From assembly GCA_024760905.1 (NCBI GenBank), contig CM045729.1:53866080-53930079 (forward strand): a DNA stretch of 64,000 nucleotides. The letters run 5' to 3'. Both the position numbers and the translations under genes were made by a program. This document shows positions 42,645 through 56,457 of the stretch, one piece after another. Every line of letters starts with the position of its first letter. The first letter of the stretch is position 1. Below the pieces are notes generated by a model, which worked only from the letters and a program-made list of their open reading frames with translations, searched no databases and was not told where the DNA came from. The DNA is from Plotosus lineatus. Taxonomy: Eukaryota > Chordata > Actinopteri > Siluriformes > Plotosidae.

Positions 42645-44816
42645 TATTTTAATGCACCAAACCTAAAACTACTTCAACATCTCTTATTGTACTTAATTTC
42701 TCTTTCTCTACCTGTTCAGCCCGAGTGCATATCATCCTGCCTCTCTAAGTGCAATACATTTAGTAAAACATTAATTTTTCAGAAATGTATTGTTATTTTT
42801 GTTCTTTGTTCTCTTGAAAGCCAGCCTTTTGTTTCTGTATAGAAGAATTTTGTCTTTGGGACAGAACTTTTTATGATCCCCAAATCTGTAGTTAGGTTCA
42901 CTTTAATAGACTCCGCTCCTGCACGCCTGAGGAACACGTTGATGTCTGCTCATGTGTTTGGGTAGCGCAGTTCTGGCTGTCTGCTTGTCTCGCTTTTATA
43001 GGTCTTCCACCATCAAACTTTATGGTTCACTAACACTACAGCCTTCATCACTCTGACCCAGGCTCCACACACACAACCAGAAACTCTGGTGATAATGCAC
43101 TTCAGATGAGTGACACTGGAGTAGCTTTGGGCAAAAGAAAGTGAGACGTTTAAGTGCTACTGAACAGTTAAAAGATGAAAATTGGAAAATTAAAAAGCTC
43201 CTAAGGGAAAAGGAGCAGGTTTGGTTTTAATGATTCATTCAGTCCCACACAGTGCCCTAAGGCTGTGGTTCTTTTTCTCCAGCAAGAGGGAACTTCTGTA
43301 CATGTTTATATGTTTATTTATATAAGTGTGTAATTATGCAGTTGTGCAGTATTATCTAATCAATCTTAATCTTGCACTTCAAGGTCAGTTAGTCACTCTT
43401 AGTGCTACTTCCATTTCTGACACCAGAGCAAAAACCAAGCAAATGTCACCATATTTTTAGATAGAGCAGATTAATGCATTAATGGGACAAAATATAGATT
43501 TTTAGAATTTAGCACACAAAGCTCGAAAAGTGTCTGTTTTAAAGCAAATTATTTCTGTTCCTGCTTCAAAATTTGCATTTTAGGAAGGAATGCATGACTG
43601 ATATTTAAAAGAAAATGTATCCCAAAAATGCAACAAAATCCTCAGTCTACATGGTGTAATGCTTGGCGGGTGTCCATATATGGTATCAATGTTTAGCTTG
43701 GAATTTCCAATATGTGAAGTTAAAGTACATAATTCGTACAGTAAAGCAATACAATGCCTTTGTTGTTAACAACGTTACCTGAGTTGAACGTGCACATATG
43801 AGCATTTCTGTATGCAAGTACTTTTTTTTAGGTTTCACTTTCATGTTCACGCGTATTATGATGGTAATAAATGTTATCTCCAATTCTCACCATAAGAAAT
43901 TATGAAATTTGTAAGAAATAACCACAAGTAAGTTTGATTATTTAAGTTAAAATAAGAAATGCCACAAGTTTGTTTAAAAGAACACCTTTCTTTATTTACA
44001 ATTGAATGCTATATCATATTAACAACCTAGTTTGAAAAGAACATTTCAAGTGAAATTTATTGATGAAACTTTGTATAAATGAAGGATAAATGTGACCTGT
44101 CACAGCAAAGTGGGCATTCAGTTGGAAATTATAAAATACTTTGTTGAACTTCAAATATGATTTCCTCAAGTTGCTTGACAGGATGAAAAATCACAGCAGG
44201 CTTTGTTTAGTTACTCCAAACCTAGCACAATATCTTATAATAAACTTGAAAGTTATGCCAAAGTTTCTATCGACTACAAAACAGTACCAATAACTCAAAA
44301 TTAATAATTTTGATTTAATACCCACTTTATTGTGATTTTCTCATGAATATGCTTCCTAAAGATAGCTTGTGCAGAAATAATATATGCTGTGAAGGAGATT
44401 ATTTTGGAAGCTTTAGGCTTTAAGATTTCTCCATATTTATTTATTTTTTGTTTTTTACTCATTAGTATTCTTGGCCAAAGTGGTATTGCCGTTGCCTCTG
44501 GCATCTGTCTGTCTGTGTGTGCCTACATCGTGGTAACAGTACAGCCTCAAATAATTAGCCAATCGCTGTGAAATTTGATAACCAGATGTATCTCTGCAGC
44601 CTCCAGAAACATATTTAAAATTAACTACAATTTTAGTTATCACATATTATATTTATATTAATTATCACATTATATACATTTGCATTGCAAGATTCCAATA
44701 ATAATATTTGGGTACCGCATTAACAGTATACAATCACTTTGTGCTCCTGTCACGTTTGCATTGTTTCTTCCAGATGTGTTTCTTTAACAGTGTGCACTTA
44801 CTATGTGGTTGTCTTA
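42645..44816. other. Unique intronic sequence
   Basis: AT-rich, without recognisable repeats, exons or RNA genes. Could contain fmnl2 enhancers, but nothing in the sequence shows it. Confidence 0.5.
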
Positions 44817-44945
44817 GAGTCGGCCCTCTACTTACGAAAAATCCAGGATACAAAAAACATTTTCCTAAAGTTTTGTCCTCTTTTTGCGAAAACAACCTCT
44901 TTTTATGAAAGCGGCATTTAAAAATTGAAACGCGCCATTCAAACA
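44817..44945. mobile_element. Fold-back MITE fragment (CAGTCGGCCC family)
   Basis: GAGTCGGCCCTCTACTTACG to AACGCGCCATTCAAACATTC matches the left arm of the 41961 and 47149 elements. No right end found. Confidence 0.65.
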
Positions 44946-45655
44946 TTCATTGCACACACGGCGGTTTTGTTTTATGTGTTTGTCGTATAAGTTATCGACC
45001 CGAAAGCCGCCATTGCTAAGTGCCCGCCTACACAAAGCTACCGTGACGTCACTGGGTCACATGAAATATAGTGCATGCATGTCACAGCATATGATATAAA
45101 CAACATGGAGTCTCACGCCAACAACACGCACAGTTTTTCAGCAGAAGACGGTTCATCTATTACTCTCAGAAGACGAATCAAATATTTTAGTTCAACCAAA
45201 ACATTCTCAAATATAATTCAACCTATATCTGCAAGTACATGTGCTAAATACATTTACAAATTGAGCTAAAGTTATTTATCTATTCAAAGGCACAAACAAA
45301 TATTAATACATATTTACAGCACAAAAACATACTGTTAATTTTATAAAAGTACTGACCGTTAGGCTGCAGATACAGGCTGGATGGCTTATGGTTATTTTAG
45401 ACATTCATTCTCTGCACGTCAATGTTTGTGTTCTGACACATGAGCCGGAGGCGGTACTAACAAACTGTGCTATATTCTCACACTCGCACTTTGTTTGATT
45501 GACAGTGTTCAGCTATTATTGCTTACTGATAATATTATGTTTGTTGATCGGTCAGCTCGGGCGTGCACATGCGCAGTGCCCGTGACACGTTAACTTCCGG
45601 TTTACTTCCTGACTCTAGTCATGCTGGACTTTCTCTTCAATAACAGTCATTAAGT

Positions 45656-45838
45656 TTATTTATAAGATTGTGAATACACATAATTTCTTGTCCAGCTGAA
45701 CTCAACTCCTGCTGTGGGGGGTACACGTGCACCCTGTGCACCCCCCAGCCTAGTCCCTTGATCTGCTGCCTTCTGATGTTTCAGCAGCTGATACTGGGTT
45801 GGGTAGTATTCATTGCAGACTTTGCAGATATGCAACAC
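45656..45838 (-). pseudogene. Short ORF with half a C2H2 zinc finger
   Basis: Minus strand MLHICKVCNEYYPTQYQLLK HQKAADQG: Cys-x2-Cys and the first His of a finger, but no second His at the right spacing. Only 60 codons, surrounded by repeat-like sequence, so it is probably a fragment of a mobile or processed gene. I do not recognise the source. Confidence 0.3.
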
Positions 45839-46196
45839 CGTAGGTGGTTGGCTAATTGCGCATTGGGAGTTTCAAACGTACATGCCACAAAAAAATATTC
45901 ACGAGAGCGTGTATTATTGTTGATCAACATTTTTATAATATTAAAAAGCGTACACAGACATCTTACCCCCTCCCCCCTAGCATACGTTTTGTACGCTTAG
46001 GAAAATGTTGAAAATGTTGAATGACCCCTTAGGAAAATGAATACCATTCTTCATGTTTTATTCCCTTTGCATCAGTTTGTAAATGATTATAAAGACTTTT
46101 TATTTATTAAAGGATGACATGCTATACTTTTTATTTCTTGATCGTCGTGTGTAATTTTTATGATTAGAAATAATTTAAGTTGTTTCATTTAAATTA

Positions 46197-46986
46197 CAGT
46201 GATACCTCTGCTCACGAACATAATTGTTTCCCAGAAAGTGTGTGTGAGGCGAAAAGTTCGTCTTCCGAACATTTATTTCCCATAAGAAACCATTAAAATG
46301 AGAATAATCCGTTCCCAGGTCCCCATAAAACATAATTTTCTACTAAATAAGCCTTAAAACTACACAAAAATATACCTTATTTTATGTATAATGAATGTGC
46401 TATTGTATTGTAATTAAAGAAATAAACTGTACTGTATAATAAAGTCGTTTTATTTACCTTTGTGATGGTAGTTGACGGCTTGATGGAATGGAGTGGGAGG
46501 AGGAGGGAGGGAGGGACTTACTGTTTGGAAGGAGTGTTTGGAAACGCCTACTGTTTGGAAACACCCTTAGCCACACACGCACCCTTAATAGCTTCCTTGT
46601 TCTTAAGGATGGGAGCAATGGTAGACTTAGCGTACTGGTACTGGGACGCTGAGTCACACAAACGCACACCTCGTTCGTGTTTTTCAATGATCTCCGCCTG
46701 TGGTGGGGTCTTTTTCGGTCCCATAATAGCAAAAGTACACTCAATATGGTCCAAAATGTCTAGCAAACACAAATCACTTCCGCACTCAAAGAAAGGGGTG
46801 TGACGAACTGTGACGCCGTGAGTGTGCGTCAACTTCTCGTGGCCGCCACCGTGGCGCTGTTTGACCGCGTGGTTTGGTTCGTCCGCCGAAAACTAGTTCG
46901 TCAGCAGAGACTATATGCTCGCAAATTTAATGTTCTTCAGGCGAAAAGTTCGTGAGCTTAAGTGTTCGTCAGCGGAGGTTTTACTG
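46197..46986 (-). mobile_element. Tigger/pogo MITE, copy 1
   Basis: Ends CAGTGATACCTCTGCTCACG and GTCAGCGGAGGTTTTACTG, flanked by TA (46195-46196, 46987-46988). 790 bp, nearly identical in reverse to 59109-59897. Contains the N-terminal transposase ORF at 46548-46724. Confidence 0.92.
46548..46724 (-). CDS. Truncated Tigger transposase N-terminus (58 aa)
   Basis: MGPKKTPPQAEIIEKHERGV then RLCDSASQYQYAKSTIAPIL and KNKEAIKGACVAKGVSKQ: the CENP-B/pogo helix-turn-helix DNA-binding start of a Tigger transposase. It stops before the CENP-B second domain and the DDE domain. It could bind element ends without transposing. The identical length in both copies shows the truncation predates their spread. 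Confidence 0.7.
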   Translation of the reverse strand: MGPKKTPPQAEIIEKHERGVRLCDSASQYQYAKSTIAPILKNKEAIKGACVAKGVSKQ

Positions 46987-47148
46987 TATGTTATAGCAAG
47001 TTTTGTTCCAATACCTCGAGCTACAAAAGCCTCTGCATATGAAAAATTTAAGATACAAAACGTACCAGGAAGATTTTTCTGCCCCATTTTACGGATGTTT
47101 TCGGGGGCGGGGTGCTGAACCGGATACGAAGCCCACTAGAACGAATTA

Positions 47149-48125
<977 letters not shown>

Positions 48126-48150
48126 TAATTTCGTATCTCGAGACATCACT

Positions 48151-50163
48151 GTACTATCTCCTGCTGTGAATAAGATAAAGTGCAGCTTGCCATGTGTCAG
48201 AAAACCTCAAAAAATGTGGATACATCCTATTGTGTTAGAGGAAAAAACATTTAGACTGATCACTTGTTATGATCTGTGATACAGAGCAAGTAAATTTCCT
48301 GATGATCAAATTAATATTTTTTCCATGATAGCATGCCTAAAGCCTTTTGTTATTTTGTTGGTAACAAAGTTTTTGCTCCTATTCTGATCACACTGCAGGA
48401 TATTTTTACATGTTAACATATTCCAAAATAAATGCGATGGCAGGCTTTCACCATGATGATGTCGTTGCTTTTTGCAGGCTTTCGTAGGACTTGTGTGCTT
48501 TAATCACAGCTTTTAGTTTTTTAATGCTATGAAACACTGACGCATGCCAACCTCTGAGCTTTGGCAGGCTGAGGGAGTAGATGACCCCACTGTTCTTGCA
48601 CCACTGAGCTGTTGTCTGTAATGAAGGGTTTTTCTTTTCTTCTCTTTTTTTCTGTATATTATCCCACGATGTGCTATTTGTGTTGTAGCGCAAGATGTCT
48701 TCATACTCTGGTTTTGGAAATTTAGTTCACATGGAGTGTGAAAAATAAGTTTGCACTTTGGAAGTCTGTGCCGCTGTAAATTAGTCCCAGCGCTTCTTTG
48801 GATTTAAAACCTTGCGTACGTGTTCAGCTGTGAGTGGTATGTGGTAACAAACCCACTGCGGAGATCCACTGGGAGGAATTAAGCACATATTGTAATGACA
48901 TTTGAAATCTATCCTTGGATTATTTTCACTCTTTTGAGAGAAACAGCACAACCCATTCATGCTGTAATGCTGAGTTTGACCTAAAACTCTCAGGAATTAA
49001 AGAATGTCTGAAACTGCTACTGATTCTCAAACCAGACATATTCATGATGTTCAGCTGTTGCCAAGATAAAAGACAAACTGTTTCGCATGCGAGTGACTGT
49101 GAAATGGAAATCTTTCTTTCTTTCATCAGCTTTTTAAGGGACTTTCCATTTATAGTACCGCAAAAATTATTTTTACCCAAATTATAGCATGCTGGAGAAA
49201 AATATATTTTTAAAGAGTTTTACAATGTTCATCTGAATTGCTGTAGTAATTATTTAAGCATTTAGATGAACATGTGTCATATCCCTAAAGGATAGAACTC
49301 GACAACGTGTTGCATTTGTGAAAATCATTTGGCAGAGAGCATATCTGCACACAGCAGCGTGGTTGCCATAGCTCCAGGAACATTACTATTAACTGCTTCT
49401 CTAAGGAGAAGAACTGTGACGCTGGTTCTCAGCAGGGCTGACAATGATCATGCTTATCAAATTTAAGTGGAAAAGATAAAACTTCAGAATTAAATGGAAC
49501 AAACAACAGGATCAGACTATTTCTGATTTAGTCAACAGTTTTGATGGGGTTTGGCCCTGTGTAAATAAGGATAAACATAGGCCATGCAGGGCATGGTTGG
49601 TGAGAACCACCCAACACATCTAGTTTTAGCGTTTTAGAGTGGCACATGATGAATATAGATTAGTTGGAGGCTTAGATGGAAAAGATATGTCCTGTAACCA
49701 AGTGATGTTTTCACTGTGACAACCAATGCGCTTGCAAACCTTTTGTGTATTTGAAGTGATAACAATATTGGAAATGTTAGTATGCATATCAGTGCATGAG
49801 TCATCGATTAATGAGTGTTAATGTGTTAAAAGGCACTGTCCCAAAAAGTCACATGGAAATGTTTTTATTTGTTTTATTTGTGGTTTTATTTTGTATAGGT
49901 TTCTTTAGGTACAACTCTTTAAACTTGTGAAAAAAAGTCCATGTCTAAGTGAAACACTTCAGAGAGCAATAAAAGTCATGTCTAAGGATGCTAATGTTGC
50001 ATAGGAAGGTTTTTTCTGACTTCACATTTTAGCTTGCATACAATGATACTTCAGCAATTAAGCACATTTATAGCAACAGTTGACTGAACTGCTGTGCAAA
50101 GTTAATACTGTATAAACATAAAACCTCAACTTAAAATGAAATAAAAGAACACTGTATAAAGCA
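48151..50163. other. Unique intronic sequence
   Basis: No recognisable repeat or exon. ORFs here are short and lack protein-like composition. Confidence 0.5.
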
Positions 50164-50513
50164 GGGGCAGTGGTGGTCTGGTGGTAAGGTGCTGGATTAT
50201 GGATCCTAAGGTTGGGGATTCAAGCCACTCTGTCAACTGTTGTCACTGCGGTCCCCCCAGTGCAGCTAACTGGGTTATCAAAGGCTGGCCATGTCTCTCA
50301 TTGTCTGCAGTGAGAGGTGTAAAAGAACCATTGCTGACTTTTGTCAAGAGTAGGCTGCATAGCCATCAGGGTACTTCTGCCCTGTGAACGCCTGCCAAGC
50401 TGTCCAGGGTGTGCCTAAGCCAGAATAGGCTGAGGTAGGTGGCCAGAATAGGCTGAGGTAGGTGACAGCCGTGCCCTTATTAGGATTAAGTGGTTTACAA
50501 AATGAATGAATGC
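50164..50513 (+). mobile_element. SINE with tail type 2, full length
   Basis: Head GGGGCAGTGGTGGTCTGGTG, body CTAACTGGGTTATCAAAGGC, junction after AAGAGTAGGCTGCATAGCCA, then the tail ending GGATTAAGTGGTTTACAAAA and (TGAA)n. A 22-bp piece of the tail (AGAATAGGCTGAGGTAGGTG) is duplicated. Confidence 0.85.
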
Positions 50514-50775
50514 AAAGTATAAAGCAATGATAAAAGGAGAAATACACTGCCTGACCCCCCCCCCCCCCCCCCTCCGAAAAAAGATAAAATAGCACACACT
50601 AATACTGTATTTGTATATAGTGCATTTAGCTTCGATCACAGCATGTAATCTCCATGACACTGTTGCTTCAGTTGATTTGAGTTGAGTTTAAGTCAAGGCT
50701 CAGAAACATTAGTGTGGCATTAAAATTAAGTTAACTGATGAGCTGAATGTACGGAATGCACAGGTTAACAAATTA

Positions 50776-51090
50776 ATGGATTTTTTCTTCCCAGATGGTA
50801 CAGACATAAAATGTGTGCACAGATCATTTTCACATAAGAATTGGAACTCCAGAGTTCTAACCTTTAACCCTATTGAAAGTTTTTGGGATGTGCTGGAGAA
50901 GACTTTACTGAGTAGTTCAATTTTTGTCTTAACAATTCATGACGTCTGTGGGAAATTAATCCAACACTGGATCAAAATAAATGTTATGTTTCTCAAGTTT
51001 GTTGAAACAATGTTATGTGCTATAAGTAATACTAAAGGCAGAATAACAACATATTTGTGTGTGCAATCTTTTTTTCCGGCTGAGCAGTAG
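50776..51090 (+). pseudogene. Degenerate Tc1 transposase C-terminal remnant
   Basis: NPIESFWDVLEKTLLSSS followed by LIQHWIKINVMFLKFVETML and ISNTKGRITTY mirrors the Tc1 end (NPIENLWDVLEK, QDLIQ-WxxI, RxxAVIKAKGGxTxY). The catalytic Glu is kept but upstream sequence and ends are gone. Confidence 0.6.
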
Positions 51091-53544
51091 ATGGTGAGGC
51101 AGTAAGTGGATTAGAAACTCTGATGGCTTGTCTTTACTTAACTCGGTTTTTTGTATCATTTGTTTGAGTATCTTGAAAACGTCACATTTTCCCATTGTCC
51201 TGAACATTCTGTAGATATAAAGGTAAGAAGTTATTCAGAGCCTTTCAAAACTCAATAAGGTTGATAATAAAGCATTCGTATTTTCACCCTTTGTCATGCT
51301 CATGGTTTTTGAAAAAAAGAATCCAGATTCTATCCATATAATTTGTGGATTATGCTGAAAAGAACTCTGGGATGGGCTTTTCTCTTTTGGTGCTACGTTA
51401 TGTCTCCAGGAAAGGATTTGCTTTCTTAAAATAATCTTTATCCTGTGAAAGACTCTCAAGCGACAGGCCTGGTACAGAGGTGAGCTTCTGTATCATTCTA
51501 TTGTTTACCACTTCTGCTGTCTTTCCTGTAAAGCCCCACTGGGTTTGCTTCCTGTCCTGTTGCATGTACAGATGGATCCTCCTGTGAGATTGCTAAAAAT
51601 AAAAGTGAATGTCGTATCTAATAAATAAAAGACAAAGCTTATGGCCTGTGATTTTCATCTGGCAAGTTGTTGAAGGTGTACCTCATCTTTGCCTGGAAGT
51701 TTGGTGGGATGGATTCCAGCCTTATAAAGGATAAAACAGAAATGAAATGGAAATGAAGGACAAATCTATAATGTGCTGAAGGGGAGGGGATTCAGCTCTT
51801 TAGAGAAAACAATAATAATATACTACTATAATCTGAGAAGAAATAAACACTATCCATCTCATATTATCATCGAAAAAGCCACTTTCTATTTTATCGTGAA
51901 TTACTACAGGGCTTTAGAAACATTCATTTGGTAACAGCATTGTATGTATGTGCCAATGTACCAGCTAGTATTTAATGATGCAAAAACACATTGCAGAGTT
52001 ATAGCGCACCATTCTGGGGAAAAGGTATATCTGTCTATCTATCATGTAAAACAATGAACATGTATCTAAACATCTAAAGCTTAAGAAATTATAGTATGTC
52101 TGTGGTGCTTGACCTTCCTCTGCCTGTTGTTTATACTGTAGGAGCATTCTCTTGAGGTCCCATGTATCAGTTGTGATTAGGTTTTAAACAGTACGACTTG
52201 CACATGTACCGTACATGCCTCTCATAGTCCACCAGCATTATTCAGTGATGTCATCAGCAGTGGATCTACTCACAGCATTCTTGTAATTTTTGTGCTGACT
52301 GTCCGTTAACACAAATGAACAATGCTGATCCATAGTGCTGTATGTGAAGAGTTGATAAGAGCGTCAGTTTCCACGCATGTAGAAAAAGGAACAGAGACAT
52401 TCTTTATTCTGTTTCGGCGTAGATCTTGGCACTGCACCCAAACTCAGCAGTGTGTACTAGCTCCCTACCATTGTTAAAGATTCTGCTTAACCTGTATGTC
52501 TCTAGCCATCCTTGTACAGCTCATGGTGCTGGGCCGTTCAGGGTCTCTGAGTGAAAAGTACCAGGAAGCTCTCTTATCTAATTATCCAAACTTATGTGAG
52601 GCAAGAGGGTAGAGACAGTGCTGTGGAGTTTAAAGGCTTTGTGCAGTCAAGGCCTGTGGTGTACAAAAGTGCTGGTTTGGAAAAGCGAAAGCTGTGCTCT
52701 AGTATGCAGCGGGCAGTGTGGCAGGCTGCCGCGTGAGAAACTGATTCTTGGCTTTGGCCTTTAAAGCCGTTTTTAGTTTGGTTCTCTTGGTCTTTTTTGT
52801 TTTTTTCATTTAGACAAATTTGGGAACCTTAACAAATGCATAGTGCACTTTTCAGTTTGTTCACAAATATACTTACATTTTCAGTATCAACTTTTTTCCC
52901 ACTTTTTTTTTTATGCTGATGATATTTGTCTAACTTTGTGGGATTAGAAGGTGGCATTGTTTATAAGGAAGCACTCATAAATGTTTGACTCACCTTCCTG
53001 AATAGAAGCATGAAAGATTTCATGAGGTCACAGATAAAATCACTTGATTCTGTCAATACAATCACTGATGAAGAAAAACGGAGATGTACTTGTGACAAGG
53101 TTCTGTGTGCTGTGTTGCCTGACACTCTTCAGTGTTTTGCCTGGCATTAGCTCTTTTGTGTGCTGAATAGCAGAGGATGTAGTGTGATGTAATGGTCTGC
53201 TATGGCTTCATTAAGCAGCTCAGAATTGCTGCTCAGATTTGCCAGTGAACCCAGACAGTAGCCAAAGTGTCACTATGCCTCATTGTCATGCAACGCATTG
53301 TGGCAGTACTCTAGGCTCATTGTGCTGGCCAAGACGATGGGTGATAGAAACCGTACCGAGGATGTGACTAGACATTATAAGAGTGTAAAAGCGTGTATGG
53401 GCGTTTGCTTTGACAATCCAAGCTGTAAGTCAGTCCAGCTGTTATTCATTGTAAACACAGAGTCATGCATCTGTACTCTGGAAACAAAGAAGGTTTCTCA
53501 GGAAAAAGAAAAACAAAAAACCCCCCAAAAAAACTAAAATAAAA
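51091..53544. other. Unique intronic sequence
   Basis: AT-rich, no repeat family or exon recognised. Minor features only. Confidence 0.45.
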
Positions 53545-53550
53545 TATAAT

Positions 53551-54396
53551 CAGTGTTCATTTTTGCTCAAGAAAGTTATGAGTCCCAGGGACTCGCAGGT
53601 TGGGAAAGTATGAGTCCAAATGCAATAGTAATGAGTCCTGTCAAATAACGGAAAAGATTCGCCCGAAAATGTATAGAACTTCAAATAGATCATTGCCAAC
53701 ACAAAGTATATCCATTGCTAATTTGTGAGCACTGAGATCCGCATGTCTCGATAAGGTTGTGTTCTGAAAATTGCGATTTTTAGTCACTTTGTTCATGCCA
53801 TTAACTTTGTTGTGTTCCGTGCATACACTACAGTACATAAAATCCTCGTCGTTGTCGTTCTCTACATATCGCAACCACGTGTAAAGTTTGAGCCAGTGTT
53901 GCTGAAACGATCGCTTTTTTCGTGGCTTGTCTTCGCAATTTTCCTCTTCATCAAAGACATTCTCTTTATCCCTGTTTGAATCTTTGTTCATTGAGAAAAA
54001 ATTGCTTAATCTACGCTGATTTTCGTCGACTTTGAATACTTTTTTCGGAGGCATGTTGCACGTTAAACACTCGAGAACTAGCGGAAATGAATGAACACTG
54101 GCGAGCAGACGAAATCACGTGAGCAGACGAAATCTCGCGAGAGGATCCCGATTCGATATCTCGAAAGCGCAGAAGGCAAAACTCGCACTCGGAAAGGTAA
54201 ACAAATATGGCGGTATTGTCAAAGCATCGACCGATTTCGCAAGATATTTTGGCAAATATTTCTGTTTTGGGACAATGTTACATAAATTGATGAAAAATAT
54301 TAATGAGTCCGGCGGACGCACATTGGTTTGACACCATGCGTCCCTACGGATTTTCATGCGTCAGGGACGCAAGGACGCACGCAAACGTGAACACTG
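53551..54396 (-). mobile_element. hAT-like DNA transposon remnant with zinc-finger ORF
   Basis: CAGTGTTCATTTTTGCTC at the left and CACGTTTGCGT-related inverted end (GCAAACGTGAACACTG) at the right; TATAAT lies directly outside both ends (53545-53550, 54397-54402). 846 bp. Keeps the first ORF of the parent but no DDE or dimerisation region. Confidence 0.75.
53641..54054 (-). CDS. Zinc-finger (TTF/BED-like) N-terminal transposase-type protein, 137 aa
   Basis: MPPKKVFKVDENQRRLSNFF, then a basic stretch (KPRKKRSFQQHWLKLYTWLR), then FMYCSVCTEHNKVNG and TLSRHADLSAHKLAM. The Cys-x2-Cys ... His-x5-His layout with a W-L-xY lead is that of TTF-type fingers in hAT-derived proteins (ZNF862/KIAA1586-like). 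The open frame ends at the element's internal junction. Likely a transposon fragment rather than a host gene. Confidence 0.55.
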   Translation of the reverse strand: MPPKKVFKVDENQRRLSNFFSMNKDSNRDKENVFDEEENCEDKPRKKRSFQQHWLKLYTWLRYVENDNDEDFMYCSVCTEHNKVNGMNKVTKNRNFQNTTLSRHADLSAHKLAMDILCVGNDLFEVLYIFGRIFSVI

Positions 54397-55178
54397 TATA
54401 ATGACAAGTTATAAAACATTATACTGTATCATTAGATATTAATTTATAAATATATATGTAATTACATTAATCAGGCAATATAATAACAATCTAAAAATAG
54501 TTTATTAAACTTTTATATAGGCTTATTGGTATGACCTTGGAGAGTTTCTGAAGCTTAGATGAATTTAATTCCCTGTGTTCTGCACTTTACCTCTCCACAG
54601 TAAGTTTGCCTTGTGGCCCTCTTACCATTTGAAGGTCATCGTCCAGGCACTCCTCCTAATATACTCTTGTACTGAATGGACTTCGCCTTTGTATCTGTAA
54701 TGTTTGTACTCGGGCCTCAGTGATGCTGGAACACACGGCTATTGGGCGAGACCCAAGCAAACAGTTCTGCCGAGCACAGACAGATGCACTGTGGCTGTGT
54801 GTCCCTGGAGAGGCCTGTCTTTTGAAGGTGTGTGGGTGAAAAGACTTGTTTGTAGCTTCAGTTCTTGCCAAGGGTAACATCTGCTGTGTGAATGGGAGTT
54901 TCAACTGTATCTCAGTGTGCTGCATGTAGAGAGGGAGAACAATACAGCAATCTGTTGAGTGGCATTATACTTACAACCACTTTCTTTGCTGACACATCGG
55001 CTTCAACCGTCATATTAGTACAAATAAACAAAGACCGTTTATAAATAGCTAAAAATATTACTCCAATTATTATTTTTTAATGATGTTCTGAAAAGGCATG
55101 TTGTCGAAACACGTTAATTCTTCCCAGAATGTGTTTTAAAAAGTACATGAGCACCTTTTCCTGCTCATGAAACAACTA

Positions 55179-55356
55179 CAGACGCTCCCCAGCTTACGAT
55201 GAGTTAGGTTCCAGACGTCCAATCGTTAGATGAATTTGTTCGTAAGTTGTTACAGGGAATTCTTTAGAGGGGAACATATGTTTAAACCTTGTATACAATC
55301 TCTCTCTCATGTAGTCTCAGGTGTAATAATGCTCTTGAGCTCGGTCTAATTCAAAG

Positions 55357-55430
<74 letters not shown>

Positions 55431-56455
55431 ACACTACAACTGGACAGTTGAACTGATCAGCCTCTGGTTGCCCTTGGAAGGAGCACCGGAGAACTATAAT
55501 CGTACTTCGACATGAAGATAATCTGATTTATTTATTTATTTACCTGAAGTGTGTGTAATGTTTCCTAGAGAATTCTTTTTAATTGGTGGATTATTTGTGA
55601 ATCATTTCCCAATATGATTCATGGTTTGTGTCTCACTCAGCCCCACGTTGACCCGACTTTACCTGCTGCCTGCGCGCCTGAAGCTTTAAGGTCTTTATGG
55701 TGTTAAATCATGACCATCACAAATCATTGTTAATGACATCATTCCTCCCGAGACACCGCAGTAAACATCATCCTGCACATCAAAACCACTCAGCATCGGC
55801 AAGGCACACCATTTAACCCACTGGTCCCGGTCCCCGGTCCCGGATAATGAGGTTATCTGTGTAGGATCTGGAGGTGTGCAGTGGCCGCGCATGCACTTCA
55901 GACTGCATCGCTGGAACGGTGTAAGACGTGCTGACCTCTGAGAGCAGCACGCGCACATTACCGGCTCACAGGTGGAAAGTTCATACTAGTGGGGGACATG
56001 AAATTGAACACTTAGATAACTTTTAACCCCCCCCCCTCCATAATCATCACATTATCAATATCATTATGTCCCATGTTTAAACTCCTGGTTGCTCTCAAGC
56101 ACAGCACAGCGGATCTGATCAGATTTACAGAGTTTCACTATTTTCCAGTCAATTTGTTTCTTCTTTGAAACTTTTGGCAGGAGTTCAGAAATGTATCTGT
56201 TCTGCTTCTGTTCCAGGACCTTAGGTGTAAAGCACGTCTCAGCTACACCCCTCTGCCGGAGCCTAGTATTAAGAGTACCTCAGGATAATGTTTAATCATA
56301 TTTCATACTTATATTTATGATACATGTTTCTGTAGATTTTATTCTATTTCTATTACTACTTGTTATTCAATTTCACTTTCACTTTCTACCTTGGACCGGA
56401 TGTTTGTATCTCCGGTGTTTGTAAAACGAATCGTTCGTAAGTGGGGGAGCGTCTG
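55179..56455. mobile_element. TA-flanked TIR element (CAGACGCTCCCC family)
   Basis: CAGACGCTCCCCAGCTTACG and CGTAAGTGGGGGAGCGTCTG with TA at 55177-55178 and 56456-56457. Contains (CT)n(CA)n at 55358-55427 and a GGTCCCGGTCCCCGGTCCCGG repeat near 55824. Non-coding. Confidence 0.88.
55358..55427. repeat. (CT)n(CA)n compound microsatellite
   Basis: About 15 CT units then about 20 CA units, inside the 55179 element. Confidence 0.97.
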
Positions 56456-56457
56456 TA

